NCBI GenBank assembly: GCA_035535035.1 | Contig: DATLQW010000188.1 | Location: forward strand, 56,390 to 120,389 | Length of the DNA stretch: 64,000 nucleotides | Reading direction: 5' to 3' | Source: JASHVB01 sp035535035 | GTDB lineage: Bacteria > Pseudomonadota > Alphaproteobacteria > Acetobacterales > Acetobacteraceae | Part shown: positions 23,490-35,330 of the stretch, in pieces | How positions within the stretch are numbered: position 1 is the first letter of the stretch | How the letters are laid out: each line of letters starts with the position of its first letter | The notes under the pieces: model-generated | Database searches by the model: none | Seen by the model: the letters and a program-made list of their open reading frames with translations, nothing else | What the model was told of the DNA's origin: nothing | Position numbers and translations under genes: made by a program

Positions 23490-23795
23490 TCATATCGGCA
23501 TCTTCATGATGTCCTGGTATGCCGACACCACGCGGTCGCGGATCGCGGTCGCGGTCTGCAAGGCAAGCTCGGCACGCGACAGGGCGGTTACGACGTCGGT
23601 CAGGTTGCCTTCGCCGGCGATCGCCTGCATTGCCTTGGTCTCCGCCGTGTGACCGGTCTGGATCGCCCCATCCAGCGCGTTCTGCAGCACGGTGCCGAAG
23701 CTGCCGCCGGCGCCGCCCGTGTCGCCGCGATCGACCCGCGCATAGGCGCCGGCCGCGGTGGACGGCGTGATAGTGATGGTCGGGATGGTGCTCAT
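23490..23795 (-). CDS. fliE: Flagellar hook-basal body protein FliE
   Basis: A 101-residue export-gate-to-rod adaptor. It has the family's FGTVLQNALDGAI and the C-terminal helix VVTALSRAELALQTATAIRD ending in SAYQDIMKMPI, which is diagnostic. Its ATG overlaps the flgC stop by 4 bp. Confidence 0.93.
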   Translation of the reverse strand: MSTIPTITITPSTAAGAYARVDRGDTGGAGGSFGTVLQNALDGAIQTGHTAETKAMQAIAGEGNLTDVVTALSRAELALQTATAIRDRVVSAYQDIMKMPI

Positions 23796-24199
23796 TTCAG
23801 CAGGTCGATCGTGCGGGTCAGCATGGTGCGGGTCGCTTGCAGCACCGACAGGTTGGCGCTGTACGAGCGCTCCGCCTCGCGCATGTCCATGATCTCGATG
23901 AAGCTGTTGATGTTCGGCATCTTGACATAGCCATCGGCGTTGGCCGCCGGATTGGACGGATCGTAGCGCAGCGGCTGCGCGGTGTTGTCCTGGCCGATCT
24001 GCTTCACCCGCACGGTGGCGATTCCGGTGCTGGAGTCCACCCGGTTTTCGAAGGTGATGGTCTTGCGCCGATACGCATCGGCACCCGGTGTGGAGCCGGT
24101 GGTGTCCTGGTTGGCGAGGTTCTCCGCGATCACTCGCAACCGCATGGTCTGCGCGTCCATGCCGGCGGCGGAGATGTTCAGCGCCTTGTTGAGGTCCAT
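23792..24199 (-). CDS. flgC: Flagellar basal-body rod protein FlgC
   Basis: A 135-residue proximal rod subunit. The N-terminal AAGMDAQTMRLRVIAENLAN and C-terminal heptad-like DMREAERSYSANLSVLQATR are the paired rod-protein helices. VKMPNINSFIEIMDM is the typical FlgC segment. Nine bases separate it from flgB. Confidence 0.94.
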   Translation of the reverse strand: MDLNKALNISAAGMDAQTMRLRVIAENLANQDTTGSTPGADAYRRKTITFENRVDSSTGIATVRVKQIGQDNTAQPLRYDPSNPAANADGYVKMPNINSFIEIMDMREAERSYSANLSVLQATRTMLTRTIDLLK

Positions 24200-24208
24200 C
24201 GCTGCCTC

Positions 24209-24589
24209 TTACGGGGTTGGGCCGAGCGCCATGCTGAACAGGCTCATGTATTTCTTGTAGATCGAGGTCACCAGCGACTGGGTGGTCCCGGTGTCCGCGA
24301 TCTTGGTCAACTGCGCGTCCAGCGCGACGCCGTTGCCGTCGGGGCCGTGCGCTTCGGTCTCGATGACCGGTTGCAGCGGACCGCCGGAGGGGCCGGCCAG
24401 ATCGCCAGGCCGGGTGCGCACCGGCGCCATGCTGGCGACGCTGTCGAGCGTGCTGGCGAAGGATGGCAGGTCGCTCGGCTGGAAGCCCGGCGTCGAAGCG
24501 TTGGCAATGTTCTGCGCCAGTACCGCCTGGCGCTGATCCGCCCAGGCCAGCCGCTTTTCCGCGAGCGCGAACAGACCAATCTCCGTCAT
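24209..24589 (-). CDS. flgB: Flagellar basal-body rod protein FlgB
   Basis: A 126-residue proximal rod subunit and first gene of the flgBC-fliE-fliQR-flhB operon. The signature LAQNIANASTPGF appears in the first helix, followed by the variable middle and the C-terminal SIYKKYMSLFSMALG. A CtrA-like half-site lies 25-40 bp upstream. Confidence 0.92.
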   Translation of the reverse strand: MTEIGLFALAEKRLAWADQRQAVLAQNIANASTPGFQPSDLPSFASTLDSVASMAPVRTRPGDLAGPSGGPLQPVIETEAHGPDGNGVALDAQLTKIADTGTTQSLVTSIYKKYMSLFSMALGPTP

Positions 24590-24613
24590 GCGGAGAGATT
24601 GCTCCGGCGAGAC

Positions 24614-24628
24614 TGAACGGACGGTTAA
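24614..24628 (-). promoter_or_regulatory. Possible CtrA-like site upstream of flgB
   Basis: On the minus strand TTAA-CCGTCCG-TTCA, one base off the CtrA motif TTAA-N7-TTAA. It sits just upstream of the flagellar operon that ends in a CckA-like kinase. Weak on its own. Confidence 0.3.
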
Positions 24629-24777
24629 CGGGGCGACTCCCGACGCTGTTTTGGTCAGATTTGTCCCGGCCGGGCCAGCCGCCCGCGCGGCCGCGGCAGC
24701 GTCGGAAAATTTGACAACCCCGTGAATTGCGGCGCGGGCGGGCGGCGCAAGTGTCTAAAGGGTCTCACTTTCTGTGT

Positions 24778-24794
24778 TTGGCACAGTTCCTGCA
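24778..24794 (+). promoter_or_regulatory. Candidate sigma-54 promoter
   Basis: TTGGCACAGTTCCTGCA has the invariant GG (24780-24781) and GC (24792-24793) at exactly 12-bp offset and matches TGGCAC-N5-TGC. It points away from flgB towards the small membrane protein gene, whose ATG 24834 would lie about 30 bases after the predicted transcription start. Confidence 0.55.
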
Positions 24795-24833
24795 TACTAC
24801 GTTCGGATGGGCCGGGTCAGGAGTTTGCCCCAG

Positions 24834-25028
24834 ATGCATCCCGCCGAGGAACGCCGAGAAAGACTGATCTTGTTTTGCGTGCCGGTGCTGATCGTGCTGC
24901 TGGGCTGCGGCGTGAGCCTGCTGCCGCGCGCCGTGATCGCGGACGTGCTTGATTTCGCGACCGCCTGGGCCTGCCTGTCGATCCCGCTGGCAGTGCTGTT
25001 CGGCCACTGCGCCCTGAGCGAGGACTAG
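24834..25028 (+). CDS. Small two-helix membrane protein
   Basis: A 64-residue protein of unknown function. It opens with a charged stretch (MHPAEERRERL), then has hydrophobic segments LILFCVPVLIVLLGCGVSLL and ATAWACLSIPLAVLFGHCAL. The start at ATG 24834 has GGAG ten bases before it; a second in-frame ATG at 24807 would sit almost on the predicted sigma-54 transcription start, so it is less likely. Divergent from flgB; may be linked to flagellar or nitrogen-type sigma-54 regulation. Confidence 0.5.
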   Translation: MHPAEERRERLILFCVPVLIVLLGCGVSLLPRAVIADVLDFATAWACLSIPLAVLFGHCALSED

Positions 25029-25182
25029 AGACGCACCCGGGCTGCGTTGCGGCCGGCGGACTGGCCATGCCTGTCCGCCCTGCGCTTCGCCGCAGCGGGC
25101 CAGGCAAGGGCGGAACGTGCCGCCCATTCGGGCAACCTGGCGCGATAGCCGCGCGGCGCGCCCCAGCCGCCAACGCTCCCGC

Positions 25183-28605
<3,423 letters not shown>

Positions 28606-29000
28606 GGGGCAGTGTAGGGCGGGCTGCCGATTCGGGGCCAGTCGGCCGCGACGAAACTTGTGGGGTGGATGCGGATTGTGTCCATATCCGAGGTGCGACG
28701 TTCGAGCCGCAGGTGCGGCCATCGCTTCAGTCGCGCGGACCAGCGTTGCCGCGCTCGGATCGGCGTCAAGACACGGGGCGGCGATCGAGTCCGACCACCT
28801 TGCATGGATCGAAGCGGACGCGGTCGAAGGCCCGGTGGACAACCCGAAATTGCTTCGATGTCGGCATGAGTAATCGTGCGGCATGAGTAACCGTGCCGTA
28901 CTACTCCATTGCCAAAACTACCAATACACGCGTGGCACCGGCGCGCGCGCCGCGGGATCAATGGCCTGGCCGAAAGAAGCGTCAAACATCTCCGGCGCGA
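28606..29000. other. Gene-free stretch upstream of dnaE
   Basis: About 395 bp with no convincing gene. It holds the dnaE promoter region and one short tandem repeat at 28864-28897 (two 17-bp units starting GCATGAGTAA, 15 of 17 identical). Confidence 0.5.
28864..28897 (+). repeat. Two-copy 17-bp tandem repeat
   Basis: GCATGAGTAATCGTGCG is followed directly by GCATGAGTAACCGTGCC. It is not inside a recognisable gene. Confidence 0.7.
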
Positions 29001-29855
29001 TCACACCGCCAACCGGTAGCTGTCGCCGTCGCGCAGGATGTGTCCGGCGGTGGCGCCGGCGAAATGCGTGCCGATCACCAGAACTGGCGTGCCGGCCAGG
29101 CGATCGAACATTTCCTGCCGCGTGCGGATACCCTGCGCCAGATCGCTGTCCGCCGTGGTGTCCCATTCCGGATGCGCGATCTGACACGGATGGTGCATGA
29201 AGTCGCCGGTGATCAGCGCTTCCTCCCCCCGTGAGACGATCCGCACACTGACATGGCCTGGCGTATGGCCGACCGTGGGAATCAGGCTGAGCTCGTCGCA
29301 GATGCGGTGATCGGTCTCCACGAGTTGCGCAAGGCCGGCATCGATGATCGGCGTCACCGAATCGGCCAGAATGGGCTGCATGTCGGGCCGGGCGATGTTG
29401 GTGCTCCAATGTTCGTATTCGGCGCGGCCAACCAGATAGCGGGCTTGCGGAAATGTCGGCACCCACTTCCCGTCGCGCAGCATCGTGTTCCAGCCGACGT
29501 GATCGACGTGCAGATGGGTGCAAAGCACGGTGTCGATCGACTCGGGAGGAAAACCGGCGCCGGCGAGGTCGGCGAGGAACGGACCTTGCCGGTCGTTCCA
29601 GTGCGGGATGCGGCGGTTCCGCTTGTCGTTGCCGAGGCAGGTATCGACGATGATGTGTCTTGTGGGAGTTTCCACGATGAAGCTGTGAATGCTCATGCGG
29701 AGGCGGCCGTTCTCGTCGGCGAAATGCGGTTGCAGCCAGGCGATCGGCTTGATGAGGTCGGGCGTGGCCTGGGGCAGCAGAAAGCGGCTGCCGCCGGTCA
29801 CCTCCAGCTCCACGATCTTGGTCACGGTTACGTCGCCGATGCGCCATTTGGACAT
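29001..29855 (-). CDS. Metallo-beta-lactamase-fold hydrolase, copy 1
   Basis: A 284-residue zinc hydrolase with the HxHxDH motif THLHVDHVGWNT, then GHTPGHVSVRI, the bridging Asp in ALITGDFMHHP and a late His in GTHFAGATAGHI. The arrangement resembles AHL-lactonase/AttM-like and related hydrolases; the substrate is unknown. Start MSKWRIGDVTVTKIVELEVT. It is about 75-80% identical by eye to the next gene upstream, and the two are tandem duplicates on the same strand, separated by 93 bp. Confidence 0.82.
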   Translation of the reverse strand: MSKWRIGDVTVTKIVELEVTGGSRFLLPQATPDLIKPIAWLQPHFADENGRLRMSIHSFIVETPTRHIIVDTCLGNDKRNRRIPHWNDRQGPFLADLAGAGFPPESIDTVLCTHLHVDHVGWNTMLRDGKWVPTFPQARYLVGRAEYEHWSTNIARPDMQPILADSVTPIIDAGLAQLVETDHRICDELSLIPTVGHTPGHVSVRIVSRGEEALITGDFMHHPCQIAHPEWDTTADSDLAQGIRTRQEMFDRLAGTPVLVIGTHFAGATAGHILRDGDSYRLAV

Positions 29856-29948
29856 GGGTGGGAACTCCGGCCGGAAACGGCGAGACTATCACGGGCCGGC
29901 GTCACGTCAGCGCCCTGGCTCCTGACCCGCCGCGTGTCGCCGGGGCGA

Positions 29949-30785
29949 TCACACCGCGAACCGGTAGCTGTGGCCGTCGCGCGCAATGCGCCCGGCGGTG
30001 GTACCGGCGAAATGCGTGATGAGCACCAGAACTTGCCGGTCGGCGAGGCGGTCGAACATCTCCCACCGCGTGCGGCTGCCCCCCGCCGGATCGCTGTCCG
30101 AGGTGAGGGCCCAGTCCGGATAGGCGATCTGACACGGATGGTGCATGAAGTCGCCGGTGATCAGCGCCGCTTCGCCGCGCGAGACGATGCGCACGCTGAC
30201 ATGGCCGGGCGTGTGGCCGGCGGTGGGGATCAGGCTGACCTCGTCGCAGATGCGGTGTTCGGTTTCCACCAGATCAGCGAGGCCGGCATCAAGGATCGGC
30301 GTCACCGAATCCGCCAGCGCGTGCCGTGTGTCGGCATGCGCGGTGTTGTCGCGCCAGTGTTCGTATTCGACGCGGCCGACCAGATAGCGTGCCTGCGGAA
30401 AGGTCGGCACCCATTTGCCCTCGCGCAGCATCGTGTTCCAGCCGACATGATCGGCGTGCAAATGGGTGCACACAACGGTGTCGATGGACTCGGGCGGGAA
30501 ACCGGCGTCCGCGAGATCGGCGAGGAACCGACCTTGCCGGTTGTTCCAATAGGGGACGAGCCGGTTCTGCTTGTCGTTGCCGAGGCAGGTATCGACGATG
30601 ATGCGCCTTGTGAGGGTTTCCACGACGAAGCTGTGAACGCTCAGGCGCAGGCAGCCGTTTCCCTCGGTGAGGTGCGGCCGCAGCCAGTCGGGCGTGGCCT
30701 GCGGCAGGAGAAATCGGCTGCCGCCGGTCACCTCCTGTTCGACAATCTTGGTCACCGTCACGTCGCCGATGCGCCATCTGGACAT
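29949..30785 (-). CDS. Metallo-beta-lactamase-fold hydrolase, copy 2
   Basis: A 278-residue paralogue of the preceding gene. It has the same zinc motifs (THLHADHVGWNT, GHTPGHVSVRI, ALITGDFMHHP, ITHFAGTTAGRI) and the same N-terminus MSRWRIGDVTVTKIVEQEVT. It lacks six residues present in copy 1 after the ATPD segment (LIKPIA). The frame runs upstream to 31037, but ATG 30785 aligns with the other copy's start. Substrate unknown; lactone or ester hydrolysis is a fair guess from family. Confidence 0.82.
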   Translation of the reverse strand: MSRWRIGDVTVTKIVEQEVTGGSRFLLPQATPDWLRPHLTEGNGCLRLSVHSFVVETLTRRIIVDTCLGNDKQNRLVPYWNNRQGRFLADLADAGFPPESIDTVVCTHLHADHVGWNTMLREGKWVPTFPQARYLVGRVEYEHWRDNTAHADTRHALADSVTPILDAGLADLVETEHRICDEVSLIPTAGHTPGHVSVRIVSRGEAALITGDFMHHPCQIAYPDWALTSDSDPAGGSRTRWEMFDRLADRQVLVLITHFAGTTAGRIARDGHSYRFAV

Positions 30786-31181
30786 GGGTGCGAGCCTTCT
30801 GGTTGACTCCTGAATGAATAACATGGCGATTGACCGTTGGCAGCTTCCCGCGCGTGGAATCGCCTGGAAGCAGATGCCACGGGCGGAAACCAGGAGACCG
30901 GCCCCATGCGGAGCGCGAGTGTCGTCGCCTCCGACCTCCCGGACACCGATCGAATTTCGCAACCAAGGACTCCACCCAGCGCAGCACCTTTGCCCGTATC
31001 CTATGATTGCCACTGCTGCTGTCGAACCGGTCGGCAAATCCCGGCCGGCCGCCGTCTCTATCCTCCAAATCCGGCGGCGTGCTTTCCCCTGTCCGCGGGT
31101 CGCCCGGCCTGGCGACCAACAGCATGGCCGAGGTGGATAGGATCGTCTGCTATAAGGTCACGAACGACGAGGGAGAGATCC
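30786..31181. other. Divergent intergenic region
   Basis: About 396 bp between the MBL-fold gene and the DUF3500 gene, which are transcribed away from each other. It should hold both promoters. Open frames here are not protein-like and no repeat was recognised. Confidence 0.5.
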
Positions 31182-32411
31182 ATGCCAGACGACGCACCCC
31201 GCACCCACGACCACACGCCCGAACTGAACATGCGCCCGCGCCACCGGCACATCGGCGCGGCTGGGCACCTCGATCCCGCCCTGCCCAAGCGGCTCCAGGA
31301 ACTGCTGGCGCACGGCAAGGCCGCCGCCGCCGCGCCGTTCACCGGCCTCACCGCCGGAGGCACACCGCGGCCGGGTCTTTTCCCCCTGCACCGCACCGGC
31401 GTCTCGCTCGCGCCGGTGATCGCCGCGGGCGAACACTTTCTCGCCGCGCTGTCGCCCGCCGAACGCGACACCGCGGCCTTCCCGATCGACAGCGACGCCT
31501 GGCGCGAATGGTCCAACATCCACCCCTATCTCTCCCGCCACGGCGTCTGCCTGCGCGACCTTGGCGAGACAAAGCGCGCGGCGGCGCTGGCGCTGGTGCG
31601 GGAAAGCCTCAGCGCCAGCGGCTTCACCACCGCGCGCAACGTCATGCAGCTCAACGAGCACATCCGCGAGCTCACCGGCCGCCCCGAAGAATACGGCGAG
31701 TGGTACTACTGGCTCAGCATCTTCGGCATGCCGTCGGCGGAACAGCCGTGGGGCTGGCAGATCGACGGCCACCATCTGATCATCAACTGCTTCGCGCTGG
31801 GTGACCAGATCGTGCTGACCCCCAGCTTCCTGGGGTCGGAGCCGGTGTTCGCCGCATCCGGCCAATACGCCGGCACGCGCGTGTTCGAGGACGAGGAGGC
31901 AAAAGGCTTGGCGCTGATGCGCGCGCTGTCGCCGGCGCAGCAGGAGGCGGCGACCATCAGCAAGGACCTGCCAATGGAGGTGTTCGCCGCGGCATACCGT
32001 GACAATCTGACGCTGGGCTACCAGGGCATCAATTACGATCGCCTCACTCCGGCGCAGCAGGCGCTGCTGCGTGGGCTGATCGGGGTCTATGTCGGGCGCA
32101 TCCGGCCGGGCCATGCCGAGATCCGCATGGCCGAGGTGACCGCGCATCTGGGGGAAACCTGGTTCGCCTGGATGGGAAGCTGCGACGCGGCGAGCCCGTT
32201 CTATTACCGCATCCACAGCCCGGTGATCCTGATCGAGTTCGACCACCAGCGCGGCATCGCGCTCGACAACGACGAGCCGTCCCGTAACCACATCCACACG
32301 CTGGTGCGAACGCCGAACGGCAACGACTACGGCAAGGACCTGCTGCGGCAGCATTACCAACAGCACGACCACTCGCACCCGCACACGCCGCACCGCCAGG
32401 GGTTGGAATAG
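31182..32411 (+). CDS. DUF3500 domain protein
   Basis: A 409-residue protein of the DUF3500 family, whose function is not established. Family-like stretches include EYGEWYYWLSIFGMPS, PWGWQIDGHHLIINC, GSEPVFA and FYYRIHSPVILIEFDHQRG, followed by a His-rich C-terminus (HYQQHDHSHPHTPH) that might bind metal. Start at ATG 31182 with a GAGGGAGAG ribosome-binding site. It heads a plus-strand run with a DsbA-like isomerase, an LLM oxidoreductase and two acyl-CoA dehydrogenases, so a role in catabolism of an unusual compound is plausible. Confidence 0.78.
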   Translation: MPDDAPRTHDHTPELNMRPRHRHIGAAGHLDPALPKRLQELLAHGKAAAAAPFTGLTAGGTPRPGLFPLHRTGVSLAPVIAAGEHFLAALSPAERDTAAFPIDSDAWREWSNIHPYLSRHGVCLRDLGETKRAAALALVRESLSASGFTTARNVMQLNEHIRELTGRPEEYGEWYYWLSIFGMPSAEQPWGWQIDGHHLIINCFALGDQIVLTPSFLGSEPVFAASGQYAGTRVFEDEEAKGLALMRALSPAQQEAATISKDLPMEVFAAAYRDNLTLGYQGINYDRLTPAQQALLRGLIGVYVGRIRPGHAEIRMAEVTAHLGETWFAWMGSCDAASPFYYRIHSPVILIEFDHQRGIALDNDEPSRNHIHTLVRTPNGNDYGKDLLRQHYQQHDHSHPHTPHRQGLE

Positions 32412-32501
32412 CGGCGGCGGCGCGGCCCGCGTGCCGCCACCTTGCCCCGGTCCGCTGCCTCCCCCAGGATCGCCGCCACAAGCCCGGGGGAGGAATGCCG
32501 C

Positions 32502-33107
32502 ATGGCCCTGCACATCGACTATTACGCCTCGCTGAATTCGCCGTGGACGCATCTGGGTGCGGCGCGCATCGAGGCGATGGCCATGGCGCATGGTGCCGGC
32601 ATGCGGATCTGGCCGGTGGATTTCGGCACGATCTTCCCGGCCTCCGGCGGGCTGCCGTTGCCGAAACGCGCGCCGCAACGGCAGGCCTATCGCCTGATGG
32701 AACTGCGCCGCTGGCGCGACCAGCTCGGCGTTCCCATCAACATCCAGCCAAAGCACTTCCCGGCGAGCGAGCAATTGTCGGCGGCTTGCGTGATCGCGTT
32801 GCGCGAGACGATGGGCGACCAGCCCGCCATCAAGCTGGCGCATCGCGTACTGAAGGCGGTCTGGCAGGATGAGCTGGACCCCGGCGATCCCGCCACGCTG
32901 GCTGTGTTGATCAAGCATGCCGGCCTCGATCCGGATGCGGTGATGCGGCTTGGCGCGGAGCCGCGCTGGACGGCAATGCGCACGGCCGACACGCAAGCCG
33001 CGCTGGATCGCGGCGTGTTCGGCGCGCCCAGCTATGTCATCGGCGACGAGATATTCTGGGGCCAGGACCGGCTGGCGTTCGTCGAACGCCGGCTGGCGCG
33101 CGGCTGA
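32502..33107 (+). CDS. 2-hydroxychromene-2-carboxylate isomerase-like (DsbA/kappa-GST fold)
   Basis: A 201-residue thioredoxin-fold protein. The N-terminus HIDYYASLNSPWTHLGAAR has the SPW pattern of kappa-class GST/HCCA isomerases in place of a CxxC, and the C-terminal GVFGAPSYVIGDEIFWGQDR is typical. HCCA isomerases act with glutathione in naphthalene-type degradation, but many homologues have unknown substrates. ATG 32502 follows GGGGGAGGAATGCCGC. The next gene starts 4 bp after the stop. Confidence 0.82.
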   Translation: MALHIDYYASLNSPWTHLGAARIEAMAMAHGAGMRIWPVDFGTIFPASGGLPLPKRAPQRQAYRLMELRRWRDQLGVPINIQPKHFPASEQLSAACVIALRETMGDQPAIKLAHRVLKAVWQDELDPGDPATLAVLIKHAGLDPDAVMRLGAEPRWTAMRTADTQAALDRGVFGAPSYVIGDEIFWGQDRLAFVERRLARG

Positions 33108-33111
33108 TATC

Positions 33112-34164
33112 ATGCGCGTCTTCGCGTTATTGCCGCAAAGCGACTGGAAGCAGGCCGGTCCCGCCGCGCGTGCCGCGGAGGAGGCCGGCTTCGATGCGGC
33201 GATGACGGTGGAGTTGGGGCATGATTGGTACGCGCCGCTGGCGTTCGCCGCGGTGGCGACGCAGCGCATCGAACTGACGCCGTCGGTCGCGATCGCGTTT
33301 CCGCGCAGCCCGACCGTGCTCGCGGTCCAGGCGTGGGACCTGCACGCGAATTCCGGCGGTCGCTGCGTGTTGGGACTCGGCAGCCAGGTGAAGGGCCACA
33401 ACGAGCGCCGCTTCGGCATTGCCTGGACACCGCCGGCGCCGCGCTTGCGCGACTATGTGCGCGCGCTGCGTGCCGTCTGGCGTTGCTGGGAGACTCGCGG
33501 CAAACTCGATTTCGATAGCCCGAGCTACAGGCTTTCGCTGATGACGCCGGATTTTTCGCCCGAACCCACCGGCCTGCCGATGCCGCCGGTCACCATCGCC
33601 GCGGTGGGCGAGGCGATGCTGCGCGTCGCCGGCCTGGTGGCGGACGGCGTGCGGCTGCATCCGCTGTGTTCGCGGCGTTATCTGGAAGACGTGTGCCTGC
33701 CGAATTTGCTGGAAGGCATGCGCCGCTCCGGCCGCGAGCGGGAGAAATTCGACGTGCATGGCGGCGGGTTCGTGGTCACCGGAGCGGATGCAGGCGCTGT
33801 CGCCGCAGGCATGCAGCGGGTGCGGCGGCGCATCGGGTTCTATGGCTCGACGCGCACCTACATGCCGATCCTTGCCTTGCACGGGCTGCAGGACCTTGGA
33901 TTGAAGCTGCACCGCATGTCGGTGGAAGGGCGCTGGGAGGCGATGGCGGCCGAAGTGCCGGACGACGTGGTGCGCATCTTCGCCGCCTGCGGCACGTTTG
34001 ACGAAATAGCCGATTCGATCAAGCAGCGATTTGGCGGCGTCGCGGATTCCATTGACCTGCAATTTCCGCCCGGCACACCGGTCGGGCAGCAACGCGAGTT
34101 GCTGACCGACATCCAACGCATCCCGCACAGCTTCGCGGGATTCGACACGAACTGGCAGGAGTAA
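33112..34164 (+). CDS. LLM-class (luciferase-like) flavin oxidoreductase, TIGR03617-like
   Basis: A 350-residue TIM-barrel oxidoreductase. AARAAEEAGFDAAMTVEL, IELTPSVAIAFPRSP, CVLGLGSQVKGHNERRFG and the C-terminal SFAGFDTNWQE fit the luciferase-like monooxygenase family that uses FMN or coenzyme F420. I lean to the TIGR03617-type F420-dependent group from the general pattern. It sits between the isomerase and the first acyl-CoA dehydrogenase with 4-bp gaps on both sides, so it belongs to the same operon. Confidence 0.78.
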   Translation: MRVFALLPQSDWKQAGPAARAAEEAGFDAAMTVELGHDWYAPLAFAAVATQRIELTPSVAIAFPRSPTVLAVQAWDLHANSGGRCVLGLGSQVKGHNERRFGIAWTPPAPRLRDYVRALRAVWRCWETRGKLDFDSPSYRLSLMTPDFSPEPTGLPMPPVTIAAVGEAMLRVAGLVADGVRLHPLCSRRYLEDVCLPNLLEGMRRSGREREKFDVHGGGFVVTGADAGAVAAGMQRVRRRIGFYGSTRTYMPILALHGLQDLGLKLHRMSVEGRWEAMAAEVPDDVVRIFAACGTFDEIADSIKQRFGGVADSIDLQFPPGTPVGQQRELLTDIQRIPHSFAGFDTNWQE

Positions 34165-34168
34165 TGCC

Positions 34169-35317
34169 ATGGCCTCGCCGATGTTCCGCTTCGACCCAGT
34201 CGAACTGCCGCCCGAAGCGATCGCACTGCGCCACGAAGTGCGTGCGTTCATCAAGGAGCACCAGCACCTGATGGGCTTCACCCGCGGCGAGTTCAACCGC
34301 GACTTTAGCCGCGCCATGGGCAAGCGCGGCTGGATCGGCATGACCTGGCCGAAGCAATACGGTGGGCACGAGCGGAGTTCGTTCGAGCGCTACGTGGTGA
34401 TCGAGGAAATGCTGGTCGCCGGCGCGCCGCTGTCGGCGCACTACACCGGCGACCGGCAGAGCGGCCCGAACCTGCTGCGCTTCGGCACCGAGGAACAGAA
34501 GCAATTCTTCCTACCGAAGATCGCCGCCGGGGAGCTGACGTTTTGCATCGGCATGAGCGAGCCGAACTCCGGTTCCGACCTTGCCGGCACGCGCACCCGC
34601 GCGGTGAAGGTGGACGGCGGCTACAAGATCAACGGCAGCAAGCTGTGGACCTCCAACGCGCATCGCGCGGACTACGCCATTCTGTTCTGCAAGATGGCGC
34701 AGGAGGGCCAGCCGGATCCGGATCGTCATGCCGGCGCGACGCAATTCCTGCTGCCCCTGAAATCGCCGGGCATCGACATCCGCCCGGTGCGCAACCTGCT
34801 GGACGAGCACCATTTCAACGAAATCTTCCTGACCGACGTCATGGTTCCCGACTGGCTGTTGCTCGGCAAGGAGGGCAACGGCTGGAACCAGGTCACCAGC
34901 GAGCTGTCGTTCGAGCGCAGCGCGCCGGACCGCTTCCTGGTGTTCTTCCAGGTGCTGCGCGAGATGCTGCGCATGGCGGGGCCGCAGCCGGACCGCGCCA
35001 CCGCGGCGGCGCTGGGCCGGCTGGTGGCGCAGCTTGCCACGTTGCGCAGCATGTCGCTGTCGATCGCGGGCATGTTGCACGAGGGCCTGCAGCCGAACAG
35101 CGAGTCGGCGGTGGTGAAGGATCTTGGCACGCGGTACGAGCAGGATATACCGGTGGTCGCAAGGGGGCTGTTTCCGACCGAGCCGGAATTGGACGCGGCG
35201 GACACCTACGCGTCGATGATCGCGCGCGCGACAATGAACGCGCCGCGGCTTTCGATCCAGGGCGGCACACGCGAAATCCTGCGCGGCATCATCGCCCGCG
35301 GCCTCGGGCTGCGGTGA
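34169..35317 (+). CDS. Acyl-CoA dehydrogenase (first of two)
   Basis: A 382-residue flavoprotein that oxidises an acyl-CoA to the enoyl-CoA. Recognisable: ELTFCIGMSEPNSGSDLAGT (FAD-binding signature), YKINGSKLWTSNAH, and the C-terminal IQGGTREILRGIIARGLGL. Start MASPMFRFDPVELPPEA at ATG 34169. It is followed after 13 bp by a second, more divergent acyl-CoA dehydrogenase; such adjacent pairs often form a heteromeric enzyme in steroid or aromatic side-chain breakdown. Confidence 0.9.
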   Translation: MASPMFRFDPVELPPEAIALRHEVRAFIKEHQHLMGFTRGEFNRDFSRAMGKRGWIGMTWPKQYGGHERSSFERYVVIEEMLVAGAPLSAHYTGDRQSGPNLLRFGTEEQKQFFLPKIAAGELTFCIGMSEPNSGSDLAGTRTRAVKVDGGYKINGSKLWTSNAHRADYAILFCKMAQEGQPDPDRHAGATQFLLPLKSPGIDIRPVRNLLDEHHFNEIFLTDVMVPDWLLLGKEGNGWNQVTSELSFERSAPDRFLVFFQVLREMLRMAGPQPDRATAAALGRLVAQLATLRSMSLSIAGMLHEGLQPNSESAVVKDLGTRYEQDIPVVARGLFPTEPELDAADTYASMIARATMNAPRLSIQGGTREILRGIIARGLGLR

Positions 35318-35330
35318 GGAGTTCATAGCC

